From Phycisphaerales bacterium UBA4658 (GTDB lineage: Bacteria; Planctomycetota; Phycisphaerae; Phycisphaerales; UBA1924), in NCBI GenBank assembly GCA_002405485.1, contig DHLW01000175.1:1-16248 (forward strand): a stretch of 16,248 nt of DNA, read 5' to 3'. A program made the position numbers and the translations under genes. Below are positions 1 through 7,149 of the stretch, in pieces. Each line of letters opens with the position of its first letter. The stretch's first letter is position 1. The notes below the pieces were generated by a model. That model saw only the letters and a program-made list of their open reading frames with translations. It had not been told where the DNA came from and did not search any database.

Positions 1-63
1 TGTGTGGGGGTGTGGGGGGGGGGGCGTGGGTCGAGGGGTGGACGGGGTCGCAGACGGGTTCGG
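1..63. other. G-tract-rich non-coding edge downstream of the leucine catabolism genes
   Basis: No gene is visible here. The plus strand carries six runs of three or more G (6-10, 14-24, 28-30, 35-38, 44-47 and 56-58), the longest being eleven G. That is enough for a G-quadruplex on the plus strand. The minus-strand genes end at 64, so their transcript would carry the complementary C-rich tail. It could be a 3' boundary element or simply low-complexity sequence. The left window edge prevents seeing what lies beyond. Confidence 0.5.
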
Positions 64-819
64 CTAGGTCTTCCACAGCGTGGCCAGGCGGGTCCGCTCT
101 TCCGGGCTCCCGACCAGCGCCAGCGACGTGTTCAGGGCGGCGTCGGTATTTGTGCCTGGCGCGGTGAGCTCGTTGAGCCAGCGCTTGGTCGCCAGCACGC
201 CGCACCGAGGCTTTGCCGCGAGTTGCTCGGCGATCGCCATGGCCCGCTCTCGCACCTTGCCCGCGTCTTCGAGGCACTCGTGGGCGAGCCCGGCCCGAAA
301 CGCCTCCCACCCCGTGATGAGCGATGCGTTCAGGAGCATCTCCCTGGCCTTGCCTTCGCCGACGCTTTGCACGAGCCACGGTGCGCTCACGGCGGGCGAA
401 ATCCCGAGCCGGACGACCGGATAGCCCACCTTGGCGTCATGGTGTGTGACCACAACATCGGCTCCGCCGAGCAGCGCGCAGCCGCCGGCAACCGCGGCTC
501 CATGGGCCGCGAGCACCACAGGGACCGGACAAGCCCGCAGCGAGTGGATGGTCCGTGCCAGACCGTCAAGCAGCAGGGCAAGCGTGTCGGAAGAATCGCG
601 GCAGAGCGACAGGTCAAAGCCGGCACAGAACGCCGCGCCCTCGCCGTCCACCACCAGCGCGCCGATCTGGGCTCCACGTGCGTCGCCGGTCATTGACACG
701 ACGGCGTCGCAGACGCCATCCAGCATCGCCGGCGTGAGCGCGTTCTTCTTGTCCGGTCTGGCAAGCGTGATCCGCCCGAGGCGCAGGCCGGCGTGCTCGC
801 GTATGGAGGTGGTCAGCAT
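64..819 (-). CDS. Enoyl-CoA hydratase/isomerase (crotonase) family protein, probable methylglutaconyl-CoA hydratase-like
   Basis: A 251-residue protein of normal crotonase length. The first oxyanion-hole block is seen at residues 61-71 (GAAFCAGFDLS) and the second at about 107-115 (HGAAVAGGCA). The stretch GISPAVSAPWLV near 139-150 resembles LiuC/AtuE-type methylglutaconyl-CoA hydratases, and the gene lies just downstream of HMG-CoA lyase. In leucine breakdown that enzyme makes HMG-CoA, the lyase substrate, so the pair makes metabolic sense. The odd point is that both positions that hold glutamate in classical enoyl-CoA hydratase are replaced, by Ala115 and Val135, so the exact reaction is uncertain. 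The start was set at the ATG at 819, where the crotonase fold begins. The open frame extends upstream to 957 but overlaps the lyase gene and is rich in Arg/Ser, so I exclude it. There is no clear ribosome-binding site. The stop is TAG at 64-66. Confidence 0.85.
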   Translation of the reverse strand: MLTTSIREHAGLRLGRITLARPDKKNALTPAMLDGVCDAVVSMTGDARGAQIGALVVDGEGAAFCAGFDLSLCRDSSDTLALLLDGLARTIHSLRACPVPVVLAAHGAAVAGGCALLGGADVVVTHHDAKVGYPVVRLGISPAVSAPWLVQSVGEGKAREMLLNASLITGWEAFRAGLAHECLEDAGKVRERAMAIAEQLAAKPRCGVLATKRWLNELTAPGTNTDAALNTSLALVGSPEERTRLATLWKT

Positions 820-889
820 GAGACGGTCACGGTCAATGCGTGTGACGGAACGATGGAGAGACGCACGAACCCTGTTGTGGGAAACAACT

Positions 890-1831
890 CTACGACACCT
901 GGGACCTGGACTTCGCGACGATCGATCGCGCGTACGCGGCGGCTTCACCGAGCGCATCCTCGTCGACCCCGGTGGTCAGGCCCGCGTCGCGGATCGTTCG
1001 CACCAGCGTTTCGGTCGAGATGTTGCCCGGGGCTCGTCGTTCAGGGGTTGACGCATATGGACAACCGCCAAGACCCGCGACCGACCCGTCGAACGACCGC
1101 ACCCCGAGGTCAAGCCCGGTCCGCACGCACGCCTCGGCGCGTCCGAAGGTGTCGTGCAGATGCAGGGTCATGCGCTCGGGCGTCCACCACTCTCGCCCGA
1201 GCGCGTCGCGCACGGACAAGAGCAGCGCCCCAATCGACTCTGGCCTTCCCGCGCCGATGGTGTCGCCCAGGTCGATCTCATCGACACCGACGTCCACGAG
1301 CATCCGGGCGACTTCGCAGACCCGATCCGGAGCAATGGCCCCTTCGAACGGACAGGCCACGACACACGAGACATAGCCGCGGACTCGAAGGCCGAGTCGT
1401 CGAGCCTCCGAAACCACCGGCTGAAATCGCTGAATGGACTCGGCGACGGTGGCGTTGGTGTTCGTGCGATTGAACGTCTCGCTCGCTGCGGTGAAGACGC
1501 TGACCTTGTCCACCGGGAGCGTGCCAAGCTGGTCCATCAGGGTTTTCAGGGATGCCATGCCCCGGTCGTTGGGCACCAGAGCCGAGAACGCCACGCGATC
1601 GCGGCGGCGTGCCTGGTTCCGGGCGTGCATGCTGCCGCGGAGCACGTCCGACCCGTCTCCGAGCTGGGGCACCCACTTGGGCGAGACGAAACTCGTCACC
1701 TCGACTTCGTCCACGCCGGACCGGGCGCAGAGTTCGACGAGACGAATCTTGCTTTCCGTAGGGATGACCCCTGACTCGTTCTGCAACCCGTCGCGCGGGC
1801 CGACTTCGGTGATGCGCACGCGATCGGACAT
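890..1831 (-). CDS. mvaB: Hydroxymethylglutaryl-CoA lyase
   Basis: A 313-residue TIM-barrel enzyme of the HMGL-like family. It cleaves HMG-CoA to acetyl-CoA and acetoacetate, the last step of leucine catabolism, in the cytoplasm. The family signatures are all present. GPRDGLQNE at residues 11-19 holds the substrate and metal residues Arg13 and Asp14. TSFVSPKWVPQLGD lies at 46-59. HLHD at 224-227 supplies the two metal-binding histidines. GLGGCPYA at 253-260 carries the active-site-loop cysteine Cys257, followed by a conserved Asn270. The loop between Cys257 and Asn270 is about four residues longer than in the usual lyases I recall. The ATG at 1831 is the only sensible start because the conserved block begins at residue 7. 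The crotonase gene follows 70 bp downstream on the same strand, so they probably form one transcript. An inverted repeat lies 4 bp upstream of the start. Confidence 0.94.
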   Translation of the reverse strand: MSDRVRITEVGPRDGLQNESGVIPTESKIRLVELCARSGVDEVEVTSFVSPKWVPQLGDGSDVLRGSMHARNQARRRDRVAFSALVPNDRGMASLKTLMDQLGTLPVDKVSVFTAASETFNRTNTNATVAESIQRFQPVVSEARRLGLRVRGYVSCVVACPFEGAIAPDRVCEVARMLVDVGVDEIDLGDTIGAGRPESIGALLLSVRDALGREWWTPERMTLHLHDTFGRAEACVRTGLDLGVRSFDGSVAGLGGCPYASTPERRAPGNISTETLVRTIRDAGLTTGVDEDALGEAAAYARSIVAKSRSQVS

Positions 1832-1835
1832 GCCG

Positions 1836-1863
1836 GGATCGTAGAAGCGCCGTGGAACGATCC
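1836..1863. promoter_or_regulatory. Perfect 7-bp inverted repeat in the leader of the HMG-CoA lyase gene
   Basis: GGATCGT at 1836-1842 and its exact reverse complement ACGATCC at 1857-1863 are separated by 14 bp, so equivalent bases lie 21 bp apart, about two helical turns. A further GGATCC lies at 1871-1876. The repeat is 4 bp upstream of the lyase ATG. A weak -10-like CTATAC on the minus strand (1885-1880) would put the transcription start just upstream of it, though I see no convincing -35. This could be an operator for a local repressor, or an mRNA hairpin close to the start codon. No regulator gene lies in the window. Confidence 0.4.
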
Positions 1864-1956
1864 GTCCGGAGGATCCGCCGTATAGACCACGAACGAACCC
1901 CGCCCTCGCGCACGATTCGGGGTTGGCGGGTACCCTGTCGATCCTGCCGGCGGCTT

Positions 1957-2066
1957 CCGACTTCGGGGCCTGCGGGCAGGACCTTTCCCCGGGGGTGGGG
2001 TGGTCGCAAGGTCGGACTTCCGGCCTTGGCGATGGCTGTGCTTCGGACGCTCCGTTCCGACTTCGG
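1957..2066. repeat. CCGACTTCGG direct repeats exactly 100 bp apart in the intergenic region
   Basis: The 275-bp region between the divergent lyase and pseudo-GspE starts (1832-2106) has no convincing gene. It holds the near-palindrome CCGACTTCGG at 1957-1966 and again at 2057-2066, each preceded by TT. A third copy at 1800-1809 lies inside the lyase coding sequence, where it encodes the conserved TEVGP stretch and so is explained by protein. Both intergenic copies could be protein-binding sites for the plus-strand genes, but GC-rich sequence repeats easily by chance. I found no clear sigma-70 promoter here. Confidence 0.25.
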
Positions 2067-2106
2067 TTCGGGCGTGTGCCGGCCGCTTCTTGCCGTGGAC
2101 GGACTC

Positions 2107-3951
2107 ATGATGCCAGATACCCCGTCGTTGCTGGAAACTGTCTCCCTGCCAGGCCTCGTGCTCGCGGTCGACAGCGCGTTTCTCGTGAGCTTCTACACGC
2201 CCGTGCTCGTGCTCATGCCGCTGGTGGTGTGGGCGTGGGTGGTGTCCAAGGTCTATGACAAGCACGCGGCCCAGCACTTCCTTCCTCGCCGCACGTGGAA
2301 CATGGTGCACCTGGGGATCGCCGCCCTGGCCCTTGGGGTCATGCTCTTTGCGGGGCTGCTGATGCCCGGTGCAGAGGGCGGGTTCTGGCTCGGCTGGGGC
2401 ATCGGGATCGTGCTGCTCCTGGCCGACGGCTTCATCTATCCGCTCATCGCGAACAAGGACGAGAAGGTCCCCGAGAGTCGGCGGATCACGCTGCAGACAT
2501 TCTTCAAGCGCGACGCGAGCAAGAACAAGGCCAAGGCCGCCAAGGGCCCGGCCCAGATCAAGCTTGCGATCAAGGGCGCCGACGCGGCGGGCAAGTTCAA
2601 CAAGACCGTGGAGGTTCCGCAGCCCGAGACGCCGGAGATGGAGCTGCGTGGCGCCGCCGAGACCATGTATCTCAAGGCCCTGAGGTCGCGGGCCAGCCAG
2701 ATCGAGATCACCCCGGGCGGGGCGGATGGGTCGTATGCGGTCAAGTTCATGATCGACGGGGTGCTGCATCCGATCGAGACCGTGCCCGCGCAGGCCGCCG
2801 GTCGGCTGATGGACTTCTTCAAGAACGCGTGCGGGCTGGATCTGGCGGATCGCCGGCGCAAGCTCCAGGGGCTGTGCGCCGCCGAGGATGCCGGCACCGC
2901 CGCCAACAGGCACGTGCTCCGCGTCACGAGCATCGGCGCGCAGGGCGGCATGCGGCTGACGATTCTGATCGATCCCGAGCAGGCCGTGACCCGCAAGCTC
3001 GCCGACCTCGGTCTCATCGAGCAGCAGACCAAGGAGCTCAAGGAGATCGTGGACGAGGGCAAGGGCGTGGTGCTGGTGGTCGCGCCGCGCGATGGTGGAC
3101 GCACGACCATGCTCTACACGCTCGTTCGGCAGCACGATGCGTACATCAACAACGTCCAGACCGTCGAGGTGGATCCGCAGGCCCCGCTCGAGGGCGTGCG
3201 CATTAACAAGTTTGACTCCGCCGCCGAGGGCCAGCCCGCCCCCGCCGGCTCCACCGGGCCGGAGTTCAGCACGCTCGTGCGATCCATCCTCCGTCGCGAC
3301 CCGCAGGTCGTGGGCGTGAGCGAGATGCCCGATCCCGCCACCGCCAAGGAGATCTCCAAGGCCGATCACGAACGCGTGCGGACCTATCTGAGCTTCAACG
3401 CTTCCGACCCGATGACGGCGATCCAGGCCTGGGTCAAGGCCGTCGGCGACCAGCGCGTGGCAGGAGAGGCGCTGCACGGAATCGTCTGCGGCAAGCTCGT
3501 CAGAAAGCTCTGCACGAACTGCCGCGTCGCCTATCCGCCGGCCCCGGACATGCTCAAGAAGCTGGGCATCCCTGAGGGCAAGGTCCAGACGCTCTTCAAG
3601 AAGGGCGGGCAGGTGCTCATCAAGAACAAGCCGGAGATCTGCCCGATGTGCCAGGGCCACGGCTACTACGGGCAGGAGGGCGTGTTCGAGGTCTTCAAGC
3701 TCACCAAGGAAGATCGCGATCTGATCGTGCAGGGCAACCTCTCCGGGCTGCGGGCCGCGATCCGCAAGCGGGCCGTGCCCACGCTCCAGGCTGTCGCCCT
3801 TCGCAAGGCCGTCGATGGCTCCACGAGCGTCGAAGAGGTCATGCGCGTCACCACCGAAGGAGGGCAGGGCGGCGCGTCTCCGGCCCCCTCCGCACCGTCC
3901 ACTGCGGCGGCAACCAAGCCCCCGTCTCCGCCAGCTCAGGCCAAGGCCTGA
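2107..3951 (+). CDS. Membrane-anchored GspE/PilB-like protein with degenerate ATPase motifs (probable pseudo-ATPase)
   Basis: A 614-residue protein. Hydrophobic stretches at about residues 16-46, 67-86 and 93-113 predict an N-terminal membrane anchor, unusual because secretion ATPases are cytoplasmic. Residues 180-290 resemble the GspE N2 domain (SQIEI, KFMIDGVLHPIE). Residues 320-585 resemble the ATPase domain but with lost motifs. The Walker A position reads APRDGGRTT at 326-334, with Arg332 in place of lysine. The Asp box is disrupted at 354-357. Walker B reads VSEMPD at 404-409 instead of VGEIRD, keeping Glu406. The His box is NASD at 431-434. The zinc cysteines (469, 472, 512, 515) and the GYYGQEGVFEV stretch are kept, so the fold is under selection while catalysis is probably lost. 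The last 30 residues are Pro/Ala/Ser-rich. The start is placed at the ATG at 2107 just before the first membrane segment; the 85 upstream in-frame codons are Arg-rich and not protein-like. The cvpA-like gene follows 78 bp later. Confidence 0.85.
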   Translation: MMPDTPSLLETVSLPGLVLAVDSAFLVSFYTPVLVLMPLVVWAWVVSKVYDKHAAQHFLPRRTWNMVHLGIAALALGVMLFAGLLMPGAEGGFWLGWGIGIVLLLADGFIYPLIANKDEKVPESRRITLQTFFKRDASKNKAKAAKGPAQIKLAIKGADAAGKFNKTVEVPQPETPEMELRGAAETMYLKALRSRASQIEITPGGADGSYAVKFMIDGVLHPIETVPAQAAGRLMDFFKNACGLDLADRRRKLQGLCAAEDAGTAANRHVLRVTSIGAQGGMRLTILIDPEQAVTRKLADLGLIEQQTKELKEIVDEGKGVVLVVAPRDGGRTTMLYTLVRQHDAYINNVQTVEVDPQAPLEGVRINKFDSAAEGQPAPAGSTGPEFSTLVRSILRRDPQVVGVSEMPDPATAKEISKADHERVRTYLSFNASDPMTAIQAWVKAVGDQRVAGEALHGIVCGKLVRKLCTNCRVAYPPAPDMLKKLGIPEGKVQTLFKKGGQVLIKNKPEICPMCQGHGYYGQEGVFEVFKLTKEDRDLIVQGNLSGLRAAIRKRAVPTLQAVALRKAVDGSTSVEEVMRVTTEGGQGGASPAPSAPSTAAATKPPSPPAQAKA

Positions 3952-4029
3952 CCCCGCGTCGACGTCCGACTCCTGATCTACCGCACGATCCCCCAGCCCG
4001 CCGAACTCCAGCATTCCCGGAAATCTCCC

Positions 4030-5790
4030 ATGGTCCTCAGTCTGATCGTCATCGCCGTTGTCGGAGCCATCGCGTACATCTGGTCGTCGCGTGGCGTGTT
4101 CAGTTCGTTCCTGCACATGTTGTGCGTGATCGTCGCCGGTGCGCTCGCCTTTGCGTTCTGGGAGCCGATCGCCGTCGCGATGCTCTCCGGCACGGACTCC
4201 GCCGTGCTGCAGGACCTCGGATGGGGCCTGGCCCTGGGCGGGCCGTTCGCGGTGATCCTGCTTGCGCTCCGAGTCGCGTGCGACAAGCTCGTCCCGTTCA
4301 ACCTGGACTTTGATCAGGCCGTGAACGTCGTCGGCGGGCTGCTGTTTGGCGCGGTCTCCGGCACGCTCACCGCCGGAATCCTGCTCATGAGCGTCGGCTA
4401 CACGCGGCTGGAGACGCAGATCGCCGGATTCCAGGCCATCGACTTCGAGCCCAATGGATCGGTGGTGCGCAAGGGAGGGCTGCTCTATCCCGCCGACCGG
4501 CTCACCGCCTGGTTCTACTCCACGCTCTCCAACACCTCGCTCCTGCCGCCCGGCGGAACGAGCCTCGGCCGCCTCCGCCCGGAACTCGCAGACGAGCACT
4601 GGATGCTCCGGATGAACTATGAAGAGGGCAAGAGCAAGAACACCATTCCCCCCGGCGCGTTCGAGGTGAAGGGGTCCTATCGCGTGACGCCCGCGGGCGA
4701 TGCCAACCAGCTCTTCTCCGACACCTTCGATCCGGCCCGCAAGCAGACCGTCAACTCGGTCGACGGTTCGTCGGTGACCGGCGCGGACCGGGATCTGCTC
4801 GGCGTCATCGTCCGCTTCGGCGCAGGAGCGCGAGAGGAGACCGGGCGCATCGTCGTCGGCAACGCGCAGATGCGGCTCATCGTCCAGCCCAACCCCAACG
4901 ACGAGTTCTCGACCATCGCCGTGCACCCCTACGCCATGGTCTCCCAGGCGGCGGGCGACAAGCTCACGCTCGGACGCTGGCGGTTCGATGCGCCGCGGGT
5001 GTTCATCTCCTCCGTTGGCGGCCGCGACGACGCCCCGATGGCCTTCGAGTTCCTCGTCCCCAAGGGCTCCAAGCCGGTGGCCCTGTATGTCAAGGGCGTC
5101 CGCGTGGACATGACCAACTCGGAGCCCCAGAAGTTCACCAGCGTCGCGCAGCGCGACGCTCAGATCACCAGCGGCTCCATCACCGCGATGACCGACCAGA
5201 CCAAGTTCGATCGTTCTTCGATGGTCCGGATCCGGTACGACCCCGCCGCTCCGGAGGTGGCCATCCGCGTCACCAATCGCCTCCCCTACAACCTCATTCT
5301 CCAGAAGGACATCCGCAAGAGTCTCGAGATCGACGACCAGCGCCGCATCAACGGCGGAGCCCTGAGCAAGTTCGGCAAGGAAGACACCGCCGCCTTCGGC
5401 ACCGCCCCTCAGCTCCAGGTCAACCAGTTCTCCGTGGGCGACGACACGCAGATCGTCCAGGTCGTTGTCGACGGCACGAACAACCAGTTCGGCTTCCTCG
5501 TCACCGCCGCCGCCGGCGCCAGCGGCCGACCCTTCCTCATGGACAACCTCGGTGTGACCTACTCCCCAGCGGGCTATGTCTACCAGAAGACCGGCGAAAC
5601 GTGGATCTATTTCAACCCCGGAGCGCCCATCCAGTCGCTCACCGATCACGAGATGCCGACCCTCTCCCGCAGCCAGCCCGATCAGAAGCTCACGCTCATC
5701 TTCGTCGTCAGCAAGGGTGTCCGCGTCAAGGAGTTCGGGATCGGCGATCGCGTGATCGCCGAGTTCGCGCCCATGATCGAGGTCCGCTGA
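4030..5790 (+). CDS. CvpA-like membrane protein with large C-terminal domain
   Basis: A 586-residue protein. The first 125 residues show four hydrophobic segments (about 1-17, 27-47, 62-83 and 100-122). The glycine-rich stretch VNVVGGLLFGAVSGTL before the fourth is typical of the CvpA (colicin V production) family, whose members are usually about 160-180 residues. The remaining 460 residues have no obvious membrane segment. They alternate beta-like stretches with Gly/Asp/Asn turns, and I do not recognise the domain. Its topology and location are not established. The neighbours are the pseudo-GspE gene upstream (78 bp) and tgt downstream (20 bp), so all are likely co-transcribed. Only a weak GGAA precedes the ATG. 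The membrane assignment is firm, the family assignment moderate, and the function unknown. Confidence 0.78.
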   Translation: MVLSLIVIAVVGAIAYIWSSRGVFSSFLHMLCVIVAGALAFAFWEPIAVAMLSGTDSAVLQDLGWGLALGGPFAVILLALRVACDKLVPFNLDFDQAVNVVGGLLFGAVSGTLTAGILLMSVGYTRLETQIAGFQAIDFEPNGSVVRKGGLLYPADRLTAWFYSTLSNTSLLPPGGTSLGRLRPELADEHWMLRMNYEEGKSKNTIPPGAFEVKGSYRVTPAGDANQLFSDTFDPARKQTVNSVDGSSVTGADRDLLGVIVRFGAGAREETGRIVVGNAQMRLIVQPNPNDEFSTIAVHPYAMVSQAAGDKLTLGRWRFDAPRVFISSVGGRDDAPMAFEFLVPKGSKPVALYVKGVRVDMTNSEPQKFTSVAQRDAQITSGSITAMTDQTKFDRSSMVRIRYDPAAPEVAIRVTNRLPYNLILQKDIRKSLEIDDQRRINGGALSKFGKEDTAAFGTAPQLQVNQFSVGDDTQIVQVVVDGTNNQFGFLVTAAAGASGRPFLMDNLGVTYSPAGYVYQKTGETWIYFNPGAPIQSLTDHEMPTLSRSQPDQKLTLIFVVSKGVRVKEFGIGDRVIAEFAPMIEVR

Positions 5791-5810
5791 GCAGCGCCCA
5801 CGACAGAGCG

Positions 5811-7103
5811 ATGCCCCTGCAACTGGAGATCCTCGCCCGCGACGCGCGATCGCGCGCCCGCCTTGGACGCGTCAGGACGTCTCACGGCGACTTCGACACG
5901 CCCGCCTTCATGCCCGTGGGCACTCGCGGGTCGGTCAAGGGTGTTTTCCCCGGCATCGTCGCTCAACTGGGCGCCCAGATCATCCTCGGCAACACCTATC
6001 ACCTCCTCCTCCGCCCCGGCGCCGAGCTCATCCGCAGACGTGGCGGACTGCAACGCTTCACCGGATGGGGCGGGCCCATGCTCACCGATTCCGGCGGGTA
6101 CCAGGCCTACTCCATGGCCGGGATCAACAGCGTCGACGACGATGGCGTCACCTTTAAGTCCATCGTCGACGGCTCGATGATCACCATGACGCCCGAGTCC
6201 TCCATCGAGGTGCAGAACGCCCTCGGTGCGGACATCATCATGGCGTTCGATGATTGTCCGCCGAGTGTCGATCCTGAGAGCGGTCCGGTGAACCAGACCC
6301 GCCTGCGCATCGCCGCCCAGCGCGACGCCCAGGCCCAGTCCGCCACAAGACCCAACCTCAAGAAGAGGTCCCACGCCTACGACCACGCCGCACGCCTCAA
6401 GCTCGCCAGCGAACGCACCCTCCGTTGGCTGGAACGGTGCAAGGCCCATCACCACGCCCTCGGCGGGCACGAGCAGCGGGCCCTCTTCGGCATCGTGCAG
6501 GGAGGAACCAACCTCGACGAACGCTCCTGGTGCGCATCCAGGGTCGCAAGCGTCGAGCTGCCCGGGTACGCCATCGGGGGTGTCGCCGTCGGCGAGCAAT
6601 CCGAAGACATCGCCCGCGTCGTCGCGCACACCGCGCCGCTCTTGCCCGAGGACAAGCCCCGGTATCTCATGGGCGTCGGTTACGAACGCGACTTGCTCGC
6701 CGCGGTGCTCAGCGGGGTGGACATGTTCGATTGCGTCCTCCCGACGCGCAATGGCCGAAACGCGAATGCGTTTACCTCGCAGGGCCAGATCCGGCTTCGG
6801 AACGCGAAGTTTGCGGAAGATGACCGCCCAATTGAGGTGGGTTGCGACTGCCCAGCATGCTCGCCGGGGCCTGAATCGGGTTTTCCCTGGTCCTCACCAA
6901 AGGCCGAACCCTTCTCGCGCGCCTATATTCGCCATCTGTTCTTCGCCGAGGAGATGCTCGGACCGATCCTGGTAAGCGTGCACAACCTGCGGCACTTCCA
7001 ACGGTTGATGGCGGACATCCGCCGCACCATTCCGTCCGGCGATTGGCAGGGGTTTGCCATTCGCTGGCCGGTCGCCGCTCCGGGATTGAGGGTGCTCGGC
7101 TGA
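5811..7103 (+). CDS. tgt: Queuine/preQ1 tRNA-ribosyltransferase (tRNA-guanine transglycosylase)
   Basis: A 430-residue enzyme that exchanges guanine 34 in the wobble position of GUN-anticodon tRNAs for the queuosine precursor. The signature TDSGGYQ at 92-98 carries the catalytic Asp93. GVDMFDCVLPTRNGR at 302-316 holds the nucleophilic aspartate. FGIVQGG at 226-232 lines the base pocket. The zinc site is Cys345, Cys347, Cys350 and His391. The protein is about 50 residues longer than the E. coli enzyme (about 375). The extra sequence is near 171-190 and, unusually, inside the zinc site at about 351-366, rich in Pro and Ser. The frame is open upstream from 5601, but that part overlaps the cvpA-like gene. 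The family sequence starts just after the ATG at 5811, so I chose that. It is followed by yajC and secDF, the classical tgt-yajC-secD-secF order. Confidence 0.97.
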   Translation: MPLQLEILARDARSRARLGRVRTSHGDFDTPAFMPVGTRGSVKGVFPGIVAQLGAQIILGNTYHLLLRPGAELIRRRGGLQRFTGWGGPMLTDSGGYQAYSMAGINSVDDDGVTFKSIVDGSMITMTPESSIEVQNALGADIIMAFDDCPPSVDPESGPVNQTRLRIAAQRDAQAQSATRPNLKKRSHAYDHAARLKLASERTLRWLERCKAHHHALGGHEQRALFGIVQGGTNLDERSWCASRVASVELPGYAIGGVAVGEQSEDIARVVAHTAPLLPEDKPRYLMGVGYERDLLAAVLSGVDMFDCVLPTRNGRNANAFTSQGQIRLRNAKFAEDDRPIEVGCDCPACSPGPESGFPWSSPKAEPFSRAYIRHLFFAEEMLGPILVSVHNLRHFQRLMADIRRTIPSGDWQGFAIRWPVAAPGLRVLG

Positions 7104-7149
7104 GACCGCACCGATGTGATTCCCACTTACCGCAGGGACAACCTCGCTC

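Noticed and set aside
874..888. Small hairpin (GTTGT/ACAAC) just after the HMG-CoA lyase stop
   Set aside because: Only 5 bp of mostly A/T pairs, with no T-run and the next gene 70 bp away; too weak to call a terminator.
820..957. 46-codon N-terminal extension of the crotonase gene
   Set aside because: It overlaps the end of the HMG-CoA lyase gene and is low-complexity basic sequence. The crotonase fold starts just after the ATG at 819.
1852..2106. 85-codon N-terminal extension of the pseudo-GspE frame
   Set aside because: Arg/Pro/Ser-rich with no protein-like pattern. The first membrane segment follows the ATG at 2107, and the extension would run through the HMG-CoA lyase promoter region.
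1696..5649. Very long open frame (1317 codons) on the minus strand opposite the pseudo-GspE and CvpA-like genes
   Set aside because: Its composition (rich in Asp, Glu, His, Val, Gly, Arg, with no domain) is typical of an antisense frame of GC-rich genes. The plus-strand genes have recognisable motifs.
5601..5810. 70-codon N-terminal extension of Tgt
   Set aside because: It lies within the CvpA-like coding sequence in another frame and is Arg/His-rich. Tgt homology starts at the ATG at 5811.
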